Assembly: GCF_023015985.1 (NCBI RefSeq)
Contig: NZ_JALKAO010000001.1
Span: 620,001-684,000, forward strand
Reading direction: 5' to 3'
Length of the DNA: 64,000 nucleotides
Source: Marivita sp. S6314
GTDB lineage: Bacteria; Pseudomonadota; Alphaproteobacteria; Rhodobacterales; Rhodobacteraceae
The translations under genes and the position numbers were made by a program. Every line of letters starts with the position of its first letter. The first letter of the stretch is position 1. The notes beneath the pieces are model-generated. The model did not search any database, was not told the origin of the DNA, and saw only the letters and a program-made list of their open reading frames with translations. Below are positions 37,754-46,677 of the stretch, one piece after another.

Positions 37754-38518
37754 ATGCTCTCCTACCAACACCTCTACCATGCCGGAAACGCGGCGGATGT
37801 GCACAAGCACGCGGCGCTGGCCTCGGCGCTGGCGTATTTGACGCGCAAGCCCAAACCGCTGAGTTACATCGAAACCCATGCCGGGCGGGGGCTGTATGAT
37901 CTGACCGCGCCAGAGGCGGTGAAGACCGGCGAGGCGGCGGCGGGCATCACCCGTCTGCGCGCGGCGTTCCCCGAGGCGCATCCCTACCTGCAGGCTTTGG
38001 CGCGTAACCCGGATCACTATCCCGGCTCGCCTGCCCTGGCGCATGCGCTGTTGCGGCCCACCGACACGCTGCATCTGGCGGAATTGCATCCGCAAGAGCA
38101 CGCGCATCTGCGCCAGAACCTGCGCGCGCCGAACGTGCACGTGTATAAACAGAACGGGTTGGAGATGGCCCAGAGCCTGTGTCCGCCGACGCCCAGACGC
38201 GGGTTGATGCTGGTGGATCCGTCTTACGAGGTGAAAACCGAATACGAAGTTTTGCCGAAGTTCCTGTCCACCCTTGCGCGGAAGTGGAATGTGGGGGTGT
38301 TGATGCTCTGGTACCCGATCCTGACGTCGCAGCCGCACACACCGATGCTGGCCGACCTCAAGACGCGCTTTCCCGACGCGCTGACCCATGAAGTTGCGTT
38401 CCCGCCGGCCCGCGACGGGCACCGGATGGTTGGCTCCGGATTGTTTGTGGTGAACCCGCCCTACGGGTTGCAGACGGAACTGGCGGCGCTGAGCGCGCTG
38501 TTCAAAAAAGCGGCATGA
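37754..38518 (+). CDS. rlmJ: 23S rRNA (adenine2030-N6)-methyltransferase RlmJ
   Basis: A 254-aa SAM-dependent methyltransferase modifying A2030 of 23S rRNA. It begins MLSYQHLYHAGNAADVHKH, the family N-terminus, and carries the N6-adenine motif as DPSYE near residue 155. KPLSYIETHAGRGLYDL is the SAM-binding start. Length is slightly below the E. coli protein. Its stop overlaps the next gene by 4 bp (ATGA). Confidence 0.92.
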   Translation: MLSYQHLYHAGNAADVHKHAALASALAYLTRKPKPLSYIETHAGRGLYDLTAPEAVKTGEAAAGITRLRAAFPEAHPYLQALARNPDHYPGSPALAHALLRPTDTLHLAELHPQEHAHLRQNLRAPNVHVYKQNGLEMAQSLCPPTPRRGLMLVDPSYEVKTEYEVLPKFLSTLARKWNVGVLMLWYPILTSQPHTPMLADLKTRFPDALTHEVAFPPARDGHRMVGSGLFVVNPPYGLQTELAALSALFKKAA

Positions 38519-39201
38519 TCCGCGCGGCGTTGATCCTGACATTCCTTGCGGGCGCGGCCGGGGCCAATGAGCTGCGCAAGGTGCCCTATGACAGCCTGCG
38601 CAGTCAGCCGCACCGGATCGAGACCTTTGACAGCCTGCCCCGCGTCACCGAGCCGGGGATCAATTTCGATCACCATTGGCGCGCGCCGGGTCTGTCCATT
38701 GCCGAGAAACTGCTGGGCCAGGGGATCGAGGAGGTGACCACCGACTATGGCCGGTTTGACCATCTTGTCGGCCTGCCCGGTGCGCCGCCACGGGTGATCC
38801 CGGGCCAGTCGGGCCAGAACCTGACCATTGCGTATCACGACGGGTTCGGATCCAACGCGCTGTTTCCGCTGGGTCCGGTGGGGTTGGCCGGGGCGGATGG
38901 GCGGGGTGAAGGCAGCATCGCGTTCACCTTTGACGATCCGCAATTTGCGTTCGGGTTGCGGCTGCACGCCGAATACCCCGATCCGCTGGCCCAACGCCCG
39001 ATGCCGCGCGCGGCGGAAGTGACGTTTTACGATGTCAACGCGCGCGTGCTCACCCGGTTTGTCCTGCCGTTGGGACGGGGCGTGATGTCACTGGCCTGGC
39101 GCAGCGGCTACGGCGTGGCGGCGGTGACGATTGAAAACACCGACCCCGGTGGGGTGGCGCTGGACGATATCCTGTACGAGGTCGAGGACCTTGCCGGTTA
39201 A
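38515..39201 (+). CDS. Exported protein of unknown function
   Basis: A 228-aa protein with a clear signal peptide (IRAALILTFLAGAAGA) and a beta-rich body (IAFTFDDPQFAFGLRLHAE, EVTFYDVNARVLTRFVLPLG, GGVALDDILYEVEDL). The pattern resembles PEP-CTERM-type or jelly-roll extracellular domains, but no anchor motif is present. Coupled to rlmJ by a 4-bp overlap. No function assigned. Confidence 0.65.
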   Translation: MIRAALILTFLAGAAGANELRKVPYDSLRSQPHRIETFDSLPRVTEPGINFDHHWRAPGLSIAEKLLGQGIEEVTTDYGRFDHLVGLPGAPPRVIPGQSGQNLTIAYHDGFGSNALFPLGPVGLAGADGRGEGSIAFTFDDPQFAFGLRLHAEYPDPLAQRPMPRAAEVTFYDVNARVLTRFVLPLGRGVMSLAWRSGYGVAAVTIENTDPGGVALDDILYEVEDLAG

Positions 39202-39242
39202 AAGCGTTTGCGAATTGCAAAGCGGCGCTTATATCGACCGGT

Positions 39243-39683
39243 ATGTTTGGCGAATTTCTGAAGCGGCTCACCGCACCCGACCCCGACCCTTTGCAGGATG
39301 ATGATGCCCGATTGGCGCTGACCGCACTTCTGGTGCGCATCGCGCGGACCGATGGGGATTATGCAGAGGATGAAAAACACCGGATCGACCGCATCAGCGC
39401 GGCACGGTACGGGCTTTCAGACGCGGATGCGCTGCAATTGCGCAGTGATGCCGAAGCGATCGAGGCGGATGCGCCCGACACGGTCCGGTTCACGCGCGCG
39501 ATCAAGGATGCGGTGCCCTATGAGGACCGCATCGGCGTGATCGAAGCCCTGTGGCAGGTGGCACTTGCGGATGGCGAACGCGACGCGGAAGAAGACGCGC
39601 TGATGCGCATGGTGGCGAATTTCCTGGGCATCAACGACCGCGACAGCGCGCTGGCCCGCCAGAAGGTGAGCCGCGCCGGGTGA
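39243..39683 (+). CDS. TerB-family protein
   Basis: A 146-aa all-helical cytosolic protein. RLALTALLVRIARTDGDYAE and ALWQVALADGERDAEEDALM carry the two acidic TerB signatures near residues 25-40 and 105-120, which bind metal in tellurite-resistance TerB. Stand-alone TerB domains are common and rarely about tellurite. Overlaps the next gene (GTGA). Confidence 0.85.
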   Translation: MFGEFLKRLTAPDPDPLQDDDARLALTALLVRIARTDGDYAEDEKHRIDRISAARYGLSDADALQLRSDAEAIEADAPDTVRFTRAIKDAVPYEDRIGVIEALWQVALADGERDAEEDALMRMVANFLGINDRDSALARQKVSRAG

Positions 39684-40405
39684 TTGCCACCCTGCCCATG
39701 TATGACCGTTCAGAAACCGCTGCCGCGAATGACGCGCTTTGGGCTGCGGTGGCTGGTTACTTGGGCGACGCCCCCTGCCATCTAAGCCGCGATGTGCCGC
39801 TGGAGGGGGCGTGGACCGACCCGGATCTGGTTCTGTCCCAGACTTGCGGCCTGCCATTTTCGCTGCGGCTTCATACGCAGGTGACGCTGGTTGGAGCGCC
39901 TGATTTCCGGCTGCCCTCTTGTCCACCCGGTTTTTACAACAGTGCGATCATTGCCCGTCGCGATGACAATCGCCCCGTCGAACAGCTGTTGCAGACCCCG
40001 GTGATCAATGACCACCAAAGCCAGTCCGGCCACAATGCCCTGCACCAGTTTGCGGCGCGGTCAGGCGCACCGCTCGGTACGGTGCAGATCAGCGGCAGCC
40101 ATCGGGAGTCGACCCGTGCCGTGGCCGATGGGCACGCCGACATCGCCGCGATTGATGGCAATAGCTGGCGCATGATCGAGCGGTGGGATTCATGGGCCAC
40201 CGGTCTGCGCGTCCTTGACCACACCGCGCCAACGCCAGCGATGCCGTTTATCTGCGGGCGCAACACCGATGCGGCCCGCGTCTTTGCCGCGTTGAAAGCC
40301 GCCATTTCGGACCTGTCGCCGGAACAACGCGACACGCTTGGGCTGTACGACCTCTGCCCGGCGACGAAAGACGCGTATCTGGCGGTGCCGAACCGGATCC
40401 CCTGA
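39680..40405 (+). CDS. PhnD-like substrate-binding protein without signal peptide
   Basis: A 241-aa protein of the phosphate/phosphonate-type periplasmic-binding fold (Pfam Phosphonate-bd). IATLPMYDRSETAAANDALW opens the first lobe; VINDHQSQSGHNALHQFAA and HADIAAIDGNSWRMIE match the ligand-loop signatures. It begins directly with the first strand from GTG 39680, so no export signal is evident, and no ABC permease or ATPase is adjacent. It overlaps terB by 4 bp. A signalling or cytosolic binding role is possible. Confidence 0.72.
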   Translation: MIATLPMYDRSETAAANDALWAAVAGYLGDAPCHLSRDVPLEGAWTDPDLVLSQTCGLPFSLRLHTQVTLVGAPDFRLPSCPPGFYNSAIIARRDDNRPVEQLLQTPVINDHQSQSGHNALHQFAARSGAPLGTVQISGSHRESTRAVADGHADIAAIDGNSWRMIERWDSWATGLRVLDHTAPTPAMPFICGRNTDAARVFAALKAAISDLSPEQRDTLGLYDLCPATKDAYLAVPNRIP

Positions 40406-40529
40406 CGGCCTCCGGTGACGCGGGGTTATTCCGGTTCCAACACCCGGCACGCACATGCCCCGAGACCTGAAAGTCAGCGGTATTCGCGGAATCCCTCTTG
40501 CCAAGAGGCCGATCCGCTGGGTATCCCTT

Positions 40530-40543
40530 AATTTGATCAAATT
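40530..40543. promoter_or_regulatory. Palindrome before the glutamine synthetase operon
   Basis: AATTTGATCAAATT is a perfect 14-bp palindrome 15 bp upstream of the first gene of the operon, in a locally AT-rich gap. It could be an operator for a regulator of the operon; no regulator gene is adjacent. Confidence 0.4.
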
Positions 40544-40558
40544 ATTTCTTGAGGCTTC

Positions 40559-41905
40559 ATGTCAGCCGATCCCGCCACTTGGCTCAGGTCCCATCCAGAG
40601 GTCCGTTCTGTACGTGTGGCCGCTTCAGATCTTAACGGCGTTGCCCGCGGAAAGCGCGTTCCCGCGCGGTTTGCGGACAAGGCTGTGGATGGCGGCACAC
40701 GGTTTCCCTTGTCTGTTCTCAACCTCGACATCCGGGGCGAAGACATCGAAGGCAGCCCATTGGTTTACGCGCAGGGCGATGCCGATGGGGTTTTAAAGCC
40801 GACGGAACGGGGCTTTGTCCCCATGCCGTGGCTGGACACCCCGTCCGCGTTGTTGCCGCTGTGGATGTACCACGAAGACGGCACCGCGTTTGACGGTGAT
40901 CCCCGCCATGCCCTTGCCGATGTGGTCAAACGGTATGCCGCCTTGGGCCTCACCCCTGTTGTCGCGATGGAGTTGGAGTTTTTCCTGATCGACGACAGCA
41001 AGAAAACCCTGCGCATTCCGGCCTCGCCGCGGTCGGGGAAACGGCACAAGGCCGGGGAAATCCTGTCGATCCGTGTGCTGGACCAGTTCGACGACTTCTT
41101 TTCCGACCTGTACGACGCCTGCGAAGCGATGGACATCCCGGCGGACACAACGATTTCCGAAGCCGGTCTGGGCCAGTTCGAAATCAACATGATGCATGTG
41201 GATGACCCACTGAAAGCGGCGGACGATGCGTGGCTCTTCAAGATGCTGGTCAAGGGACTGGCGCGCCGCAACGGGTTTGCGGCGTCGTTCATGGCAAAAC
41301 CCTATGACGGCTATGCCGGGTCGGGTATGCATACACATTTTTCGGTGATTGATGCCAACGGCCAGAACGTTTTTGACAACGGCGGGCCCGATGGGTCGGA
41401 CGTGCTGCGGCACGCCATCGCGGGCTGTCTGGACGCGATGCCTGACAGCACGCTGGTCTTTGCCCCGCATGCCAACAGCTATGACCGGCTGGTTCCCAAT
41501 GCCCATGCGCCCACAGGTGTGGCCTGGGCCTATGAGAACCGCACGGCGGCCATTCGTGTGCCGTCTGGTGCCCCGGTCGCGCGTCGGATCGAACACCGGG
41601 TCGCGGGTGGGGACGTGAACCCCTACCTGTCACTTGCGGCCATTCTGGGGGCGGCGCTGAGCGGGATCGAAGAAAAGCGCACACCGCCCGCCCCGATCAC
41701 CGGCAATGCCTATGCGCATGACCTTCCGCAAATCCCGACAAACTGGACCGACGCGATCGACCGGTTTGAAAACAGCGCCGAGATCGCAAAGATCTTTTCA
41801 CCCGGATTGATCCGGAACATGACGCTGACAAAGCGTCAGGAGTTGGGCTTCGTCTCGGACCTCAGCGCAGAGGAGCAAGTCGCGCTTTATCTGGACGCGG
41901 TGTAA
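40559..41905 (+). CDS. Glutamine synthetase-family protein (PuuA-like), first paralog
   Basis: A 448-aa GS-fold ligase. ALGLTPVVAMELEFFLID carries the first metal Glu, GLGQFEINMMHVDDPLKAAD the second, and FMAKPYDGYAGSGMHTHFSV the catalytic loop; NRTAAIRVP is the substrate Arg region. Members of this subgroup ligate glutamate to amines such as putrescine (PuuA) rather than ammonia. It opens a four-gene operon with an amidotransferase, a second GS and an FAD oxidase, which supports gamma-glutamylation of an amine substrate. Exact amine unknown. Confidence 0.87.
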   Translation: MSADPATWLRSHPEVRSVRVAASDLNGVARGKRVPARFADKAVDGGTRFPLSVLNLDIRGEDIEGSPLVYAQGDADGVLKPTERGFVPMPWLDTPSALLPLWMYHEDGTAFDGDPRHALADVVKRYAALGLTPVVAMELEFFLIDDSKKTLRIPASPRSGKRHKAGEILSIRVLDQFDDFFSDLYDACEAMDIPADTTISEAGLGQFEINMMHVDDPLKAADDAWLFKMLVKGLARRNGFAASFMAKPYDGYAGSGMHTHFSVIDANGQNVFDNGGPDGSDVLRHAIAGCLDAMPDSTLVFAPHANSYDRLVPNAHAPTGVAWAYENRTAAIRVPSGAPVARRIEHRVAGGDVNPYLSLAAILGAALSGIEEKRTPPAPITGNAYAHDLPQIPTNWTDAIDRFENSAEIAKIFSPGLIRNMTLTKRQELGFVSDLSAEEQVALYLDAV

Positions 41906-41938
41906 CCCTGCGTCCACGGCACATAAACGAGGTGCACC

Positions 41939-42622
41939 ATGAAAATTGGTATCCTGCAAACGGGTCTGGCCCCGAAAGAGCTGGTGGATGATTTCGGCGA
42001 ATATCCGGGGTTCTTTGAACGTCTTCTGGCGGGCAACGGCTTTACCTTTGAAACGTGGTCGGTGGTGGAAAACCACTTTCCCCAAAGCGCAACGGACGCT
42101 GATGGCTGGTTGATCACCGGCTCGCGGCATGGCGCTTACGAAGATCACGACTGGATCCCTCCGCTTGAAGCGCTCATTCGGGACATCGTCGCGGCGGACC
42201 GCCCGTTGATCGGAGTGTGTTTCGGCCATCAGATCATCGCCCAAGCGCTTGGCGGCACGGTCGAGAAGTTCACCGGCGGCTGGGCCATCGGTCAGCAAAG
42301 CTATGATTTCGGCGGGGAGACGATGACCATCAACGCCTGGCATCAGGACCAGGTCACCAAGGCCCCCGAAGGAGCCGAGGTTGTGGCCAGCAATCCGTTT
42401 TGTGCCAATGCCGCCCTGCTGTATCCCGGCAAGGCCTATACCGTGCAGCCGCATCCCGAATATGCCGATGATTTCATTCAGGGATTGATCGACACGCGCG
42501 GCAAAGGCCTTGTGCCGGAAGACCTGATGCAGGACGCCACCGCGCGCATGGGTCAACCGCTGGACAGCGCGAAGATGGCGCAACAATTCACCCGGTTTTT
42601 CCACGAAGGACGCCTGACATGA
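41939..42622 (+). CDS. Type 1 glutamine amidotransferase in the GS operon
   Basis: A 227-aa GATase1 protein. The nucleophile Cys94 lies in IGVCFGHQIIAQALGG, and the catalytic His is in VQPHPEY near residue 175. In Puu-type pathways a class I amidotransferase-like hydrolase releases the gamma-glutamyl group (PuuD); this one resembles GuaA-type GATases more than PuuD, so its exact reaction is open. It is 33 bp after the first GS and overlaps the second by 4 bp. Confidence 0.85.
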   Translation: MKIGILQTGLAPKELVDDFGEYPGFFERLLAGNGFTFETWSVVENHFPQSATDADGWLITGSRHGAYEDHDWIPPLEALIRDIVAADRPLIGVCFGHQIIAQALGGTVEKFTGGWAIGQQSYDFGGETMTINAWHQDQVTKAPEGAEVVASNPFCANAALLYPGKAYTVQPHPEYADDFIQGLIDTRGKGLVPEDLMQDATARMGQPLDSAKMAQQFTRFFHEGRLT

Positions 42623-43983
42623 GCGACTGGAAATCTGCCCTACCCGCCCCCGCAGCCCTTTACCTGGAGGGCAAGCGGCTGGACGAGGTTGAATGCGTGA
42701 TCGCAGACCTGCCCGGCATCGCGCGCGGCAAGGCTGTTCCGGCCTCGAAATTCGCGCGGCAGGATTATTTCCATCTGCCGGATTCGATCTTCTTTCAAAC
42801 CATCACCGGTGGCTGGGGCGAAGCGGCTGACGAAAAAGACGGCGGGTTCATCGAACGCGACATGATCCTGAAACCCGACATGACCACCGCCACGGCCGCG
42901 CCGTGGACCGGGGACTGGACGTTGCAGGTGATCCACGACGCCTATGACCGCAAGGACAAACCTGTCCCCTATGCGCCGCGCAATGTGCTCAAGCGCGTGG
43001 TCCAGCTGTACCGCGACAAGGGTTGGGAACCGGTGGTTGCCCCCGAGATGGAGTTCTTCCTCACCGCGCGCAATCTGGACCCGGCCAAGGCGATTGAGCC
43101 GATGATGGGTCGCTCCGGCCGCCCTGCCGCCGCGCGTCAGGCTTATTCAATGACGGCTGTGGATGAATTTGGCCCGGTGATTGACGACATCTACGATTTC
43201 GCCGAGGCGCAGGGGTTCGAGATTGACGGCATCACGCAGGAAGGCGGGGCCGGTCAGCTTGAGATCAACCTGCTGCATGGCGATCCGGTCAAGCTGGCAG
43301 ACGAGGTGTTCTACTTCAAGCGCCTGATCCGCGAAGCCGCGTTGCGCCACGACTGCTTTGCGACTTTCATGGCAAAGCCGATCGAAAATGAACCGGGCAG
43401 TGCGATGCATATCCACCATTCGATCATGGAGATCGAGACCGGCCGCAATATCTTTTCCGGACCGCAAGGTGGCGAAACGGATGCGTTTTTCCACTTTATC
43501 GGCGGGCTTCAGACCCACATGCCCGCTGCCATCGCGGTGATTGCGCCATACGTGAACAGCTACCGGCGCTACGTCAAGGAACACGCCGCCCCCATCAATC
43601 TTGAATGGGGCCGGGACAATCGCACAACCGGCATTCGCGTGCCACTGTCCGGCCCGGAAAGCCGCCGGGTGGAAAACCGTCTCGCCGGGATGGATTGCAA
43701 TCCGTATCTTGGCATCGCGGCCTCACTGGCCTGCGGATATCTTGGGCTTGTCAACGAATTGCGCCCGTCCAAGCAATTCAAGAGCGATGCCTACGAAGGC
43801 GAAGGCGACATCCCGCAGGTTCTGGGGCAGGCATTGGATCTTTTTGACGAAGCCGACGCCCTGCACGAGATTCTGGGACCGGATTTCTGCCGCGTCTATT
43901 CCATCGTCAAACGCGCGGAATACGAAGAGTTCCTGCAGGTCATCAGCCCGTGGGAGCGCGAGCATCTTTTGTTGAATGTGTAA
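42619..43983 (+). CDS. Glutamine synthetase-family protein (PuuA-like), second paralog
   Basis: A 454-aa GS-fold ligase, clearly paralogous to the gene two positions upstream. Motifs are GWEPVVAPEMEFFLTARN, GAGQLEINLLHGDPVKLADE and FMAKPIENEPGSAMHIHHS, with NLEWGRDNRTTGIRVPLS near the active-site Arg. Start overlaps the amidotransferase stop (ATGA). Two diverged ligases in one operon may act on different amines or form a hetero-complex. Confidence 0.88.
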   Translation: MSDWKSALPAPAALYLEGKRLDEVECVIADLPGIARGKAVPASKFARQDYFHLPDSIFFQTITGGWGEAADEKDGGFIERDMILKPDMTTATAAPWTGDWTLQVIHDAYDRKDKPVPYAPRNVLKRVVQLYRDKGWEPVVAPEMEFFLTARNLDPAKAIEPMMGRSGRPAAARQAYSMTAVDEFGPVIDDIYDFAEAQGFEIDGITQEGGAGQLEINLLHGDPVKLADEVFYFKRLIREAALRHDCFATFMAKPIENEPGSAMHIHHSIMEIETGRNIFSGPQGGETDAFFHFIGGLQTHMPAAIAVIAPYVNSYRRYVKEHAAPINLEWGRDNRTTGIRVPLSGPESRRVENRLAGMDCNPYLGIAASLACGYLGLVNELRPSKQFKSDAYEGEGDIPQVLGQALDLFDEADALHEILGPDFCRVYSIVKRAEYEEFLQVISPWEREHLLLNV

Positions 43984-44025
43984 TGCGCGTGGTGCGATGC
44001 GCATCCTCGCAATAGGGATACCGGC

Positions 44026-45330
44026 GTGAACCTGCTGTTTTCAAACGATAAGCGCGGCACCTATCCCGAAAGCTGGTATGCCGCGACCGCAGAACCGCTA
44101 GCATCGTTTCCCCCTTTGCAGGGGCAGACCACAGCCGATGTGTGCATCATCGGCGGCGGCTACACCGGGCTGTCTGCGGCGTTGCATCTGGCCGAAATGG
44201 GGGCCGACGTGGTGCTGCTGGACGCCCATCGCGTCGGGTTCGGCGCGTCGGGGCGCAATGGCGGGCAATTGGGCACCGGTCAGCGCAAAGACCAGATCGG
44301 TCTGGAAAAGATGGTTGGAGCCGACGCCGCGCGCAAATTGTGGGATCTGGGCGAAGACGCCAAGGCGTTGGTCCGCGATCTGGTCCGCAAACACGACATT
44401 GACTGCTACCTGAAAGACGGCATCGCATGGGCGGCGTCGCACGAAACGGATGTGTCCGACCTGCATGCCTACGCGGACCATCTGTCCAAAGCCTATGATT
44501 ACTCAAAAATCGAGGTTCTGGATCATGACGGGTTTCAGGCGGTGTGCCCGTCCCCGGATTACAAGGGCGGTATTCTCGATATGGGGGCGGCGCATCTGCA
44601 CCCGTTGCGACTGGCGCTTGGATTGGCGCGCGCCGCGTCGGACGCGGGTGTCCGCATCCACGAGCGCAGCCACGTGCATGATATCAAACACGGATCCAAG
44701 GCCATCGTCCGGACCGATGCGGGGCACGTGGTGGCGGATCAGGTGATCCTTGCCGGCAACGGCTATCTGGGCGGATTGGACCGGTCGGTGACAGCCCGGG
44801 TGATGCCGATCAACAATTACGTGGTGGCCACCGAACCCCTGGGCGACGCCGCTCGGGATGTTCTGGCGCGGGACGTTGCGGTCGCGGATTCGCGCTTTGT
44901 CGTCAATTACTTCCGCCTGAGCCATGACAAACGGTTGCTGTTTGGTGGCGGCGAAACCTATGGCTATCGCTTTCCGTCGGACATCCGCGCGCTGGTGCGC
45001 AAGCCGATGACCACGGTCTTTCCGCATCTGAAGGATATCAAAATCGACTACGCCTGGGGCGGCACGCTGGCCATCACGATCAAGCGCATGCCCTATCTGG
45101 CGCAGGTCAAACCAAACGTGTTTTCTGCGTCGGGCTATTCCGGGCACGGCGTCGGCAATGCGGTTCAGGCCGGAAAACTGCTGGCCGAAGCAACGCGCGG
45201 ACCATCCGAAGGCTTCGCCGCCTTCAATGCCATTCCCCACACCCCGTTTCCCGGCGGCGGCCTGTTCCGGACGCCGATCCTGTCGCTGGCGATGTCGTGG
45301 TACGCGATGCGGGATCGCCTGGGCGTTTAG
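44026..45330 (+). CDS. FAD-dependent gamma-glutamylputrescine oxidase-like protein
   Basis: A 434-aa DAO-family flavoprotein. The N-terminal dinucleotide motif is CIIGGGYTGLSAALHLAE near residues 42-59, and FGASGRNGGQLGTGQRKDQ is typical of PuuB-like oxidases. C-terminal GYSGHGVGNAVQAGKLLAE closes the FAD site. Reaction expected: oxidation of a gamma-glutamyl amine to aldehyde with release of ammonia and peroxide. Start is GTG 44026. Last gene of the operon; convergent with phaR with only one base between stops. Confidence 0.88.
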   Translation: MNLLFSNDKRGTYPESWYAATAEPLASFPPLQGQTTADVCIIGGGYTGLSAALHLAEMGADVVLLDAHRVGFGASGRNGGQLGTGQRKDQIGLEKMVGADAARKLWDLGEDAKALVRDLVRKHDIDCYLKDGIAWAASHETDVSDLHAYADHLSKAYDYSKIEVLDHDGFQAVCPSPDYKGGILDMGAAHLHPLRLALGLARAASDAGVRIHERSHVHDIKHGSKAIVRTDAGHVVADQVILAGNGYLGGLDRSVTARVMPINNYVVATEPLGDAARDVLARDVAVADSRFVVNYFRLSHDKRLLFGGGETYGYRFPSDIRALVRKPMTTVFPHLKDIKIDYAWGGTLAITIKRMPYLAQVKPNVFSASGYSGHGVGNAVQAGKLLAEATRGPSEGFAAFNAIPHTPFPGGGLFRTPILSLAMSWYAMRDRLGV

Positions 45331-45331
45331 G

Positions 45332-45907
45332 TCACTTGTCGAGCTTGGACAGTTTCTTCTGAAGCTCCGCCAGCTGGGATTTGATCTCGTCCAGATCATC
45401 CCCGTCTTGCGGCGCTGCAGCAGCCGATGGGGTCCCGTCGCTGTCGGGTGATGGGCCCGACCATGTGCCGGCCATGCCGCCCGTCATCGCCTTGAGGAAC
45501 GCCTCTTGCTGCGCTTGGATTGCCTCGAACCCCGGCACGCCCGTCATCGGGTTGGCCTGGTTCATCTTCTCCATCCACTTGGACTGGCTGTCGCGGAACA
45601 TCTCGAAACTGGCGGCCAGAAACTGCGGCACGGCACTGGTGGCCTGCGTCGTGTAGCTGCGCACCAGATCGTTCAAGACGTTGGTGGGCAACACGTTTTC
45701 CCCCCGGCTTTCATGTTCGGCGATGATCTGCAGAAGATACTGACGCGTCAGGTCATCGCCGGATTTCAGGTCAATGATCTGCACTTCGCGCCCGTCGCGA
45801 ATGAAACTCGCGATATCTTCAAGCGTCACATAGTCAGAGGTTTCGGTGTTGTAGAGACGGCGGCTCGCATACCGTTTGATCAGCAGCGGCGTGTTCGATT
45901 CAGCCAA
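45332..45907 (-). CDS. phaR: PHA synthesis repressor PhaR
   Basis: A 191-aa DNA-binding repressor of polyhydroxyalkanoate granule genes. The N-terminal domain (PLLIKRYASRRLYNTETSDY, VTLEDIASFIRDGREVQI) is the conserved PHB_acc_N region. The C-terminus holds PHA-binding helices and a coiled coil (DDLDEIKSQLAELQKKLSKL). Start chosen as TTG 45907 because GGGGAGGGG lies four bases before it; the earlier in-frame TTG at 45937 falls inside the operator. It is known to sense PHA and derepress phasin. Confidence 0.9.
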   Translation of the reverse strand: MAESNTPLLIKRYASRRLYNTETSDYVTLEDIASFIRDGREVQIIDLKSGDDLTRQYLLQIIAEHESRGENVLPTNVLNDLVRSYTTQATSAVPQFLAASFEMFRDSQSKWMEKMNQANPMTGVPGFEAIQAQQEAFLKAMTGGMAGTWSGPSPDSDGTPSAAAAPQDGDDLDEIKSQLAELQKKLSKLDK

Positions 45908-45931
45908 GGTCCCCTCCCCGAGTTGTCTTTG

Positions 45932-45942
45932 CTGCAATGCAG
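45932..45942. promoter_or_regulatory. PhaR-type operator before phaR
   Basis: CTGC-AAT-GCAG, a perfect match to the CTGC-N3-GCAG consensus recalled for Paracoccus PhaR. It lies 25 bp upstream of the phaR TTG start, consistent with autoregulation. Confidence 0.65.
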
Positions 45943-46021
45943 CCTAAGCACATGCAGCACAAAAAGAAAGCACTGGTCACATCAAACCGGACTTTGCAGG
46001 GCGGCAATTCAGCCAATCCAC

Positions 46022-46053
46022 AAAAAAAGGCCGGATCCACAAGGGATCCGGCC
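46022..46053 (-). terminator. Rho-independent terminator after phasin
   Basis: On the minus strand a perfect 10-bp GGCCGGATCC/GGATCCGGCC stem with a 5-nt loop precedes seven T residues. It ends the phasin transcript. Confidence 0.92.
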
Positions 46054-46104
46054 AGAATATAGCGTTCCAGATTGGGAGGAGAGAACGCTAATTCTTTGGG
46101 CAGC

Positions 46105-46554
46105 TTACTTCGCAGCAGCAGATGCCTTCTTGGCAGCTGTTGTCACGTCGTTGGTCGCTTTCTTGACAGCGGCAGTTGCATCTTCGGAGATGTCTTTGCC
46201 AGCGGCCATCATCAGCTCAACTGTGTCCATCTGGACCTTCTTCGCGATCTCGGCGAATGCGGCCATGTTCTCGGCAGCAACTTCAGCCTGAGCAGATGCG
46301 AAATCTGTCATTGCTTTTGCGTAGTCAGCAGGCTCTGTCTTTGCTTTGGACATGTCGCTCAGCTTGGAGAGCGTGTCTTTTGTCCACTTTGCAGAGATTT
46401 CTGTCGACTTCTCGGCTGCTTCCAGAGCAACAGAGGACAGCTTCTCGTTCAGAGTTGCTGTTGTTTTGAAAGCGTCTTCCATTGCCTTCGTGTCAACCGG
46501 GAATGCACCCATCATTTCTTTCAGGGTCGCGGTCATGTCAGGTGTCTTAGCCAT
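46105..46554 (-). CDS. phaP: Phasin (PHA granule-coating protein)
   Basis: A 149-aa amphipathic, all-helical protein (KEMMGAFPVDTKAMEDAFKT, AASKSTEISAKWTKD-like region) of the phasin_2 type that coats PHA granules. Ala/Lys/Glu-rich with no cysteine. Codon use is biased toward a narrower set (many gca/tct/gct codons) than neighbours, consistent with high expression. Two PhaR-type operators lie 65 and 93 bp upstream. Confidence 0.9.
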   Translation of the reverse strand: MAKTPDMTATLKEMMGAFPVDTKAMEDAFKTTATLNEKLSSVALEAAEKSTEISAKWTKDTLSKLSDMSKAKTEPADYAKAMTDFASAQAEVAAENMAAFAEIAKKVQMDTVELMMAAGKDISEDATAAVKKATNDVTTAAKKASAAAK

Positions 46555-46618
46555 CGTTAAATCCTTTCCTGCGTTGCGGGCCCACCCCGCTGTTCTGCAG
46601 ATGAACCCTATCTAGATG

Positions 46619-46657
46619 CTGCAGCGCAGCATTTCAAGATGTTTTTCTGCACTGCAG
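46619..46657. promoter_or_regulatory. Pair of PhaR-type operators before phasin
   Basis: CTGC-AGC-GCAG (46619-46629) and CTGC-ACT-GCAG (46647-46657), both exact CTGC-N3-GCAG matches, spaced 28 bp centre to centre upstream of the phasin gene. An additional TCTGCAGA lies at 46594. This fits PhaR repression of phaP. Confidence 0.72.
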
Positions 46658-46677
46658 CATGAAAAAAGGTCGCAGGG

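Noticed and set aside
39243-39683. Tellurite resistance locus
   Set aside because: A lone TerB domain without other ter genes is not evidence of tellurite resistance.
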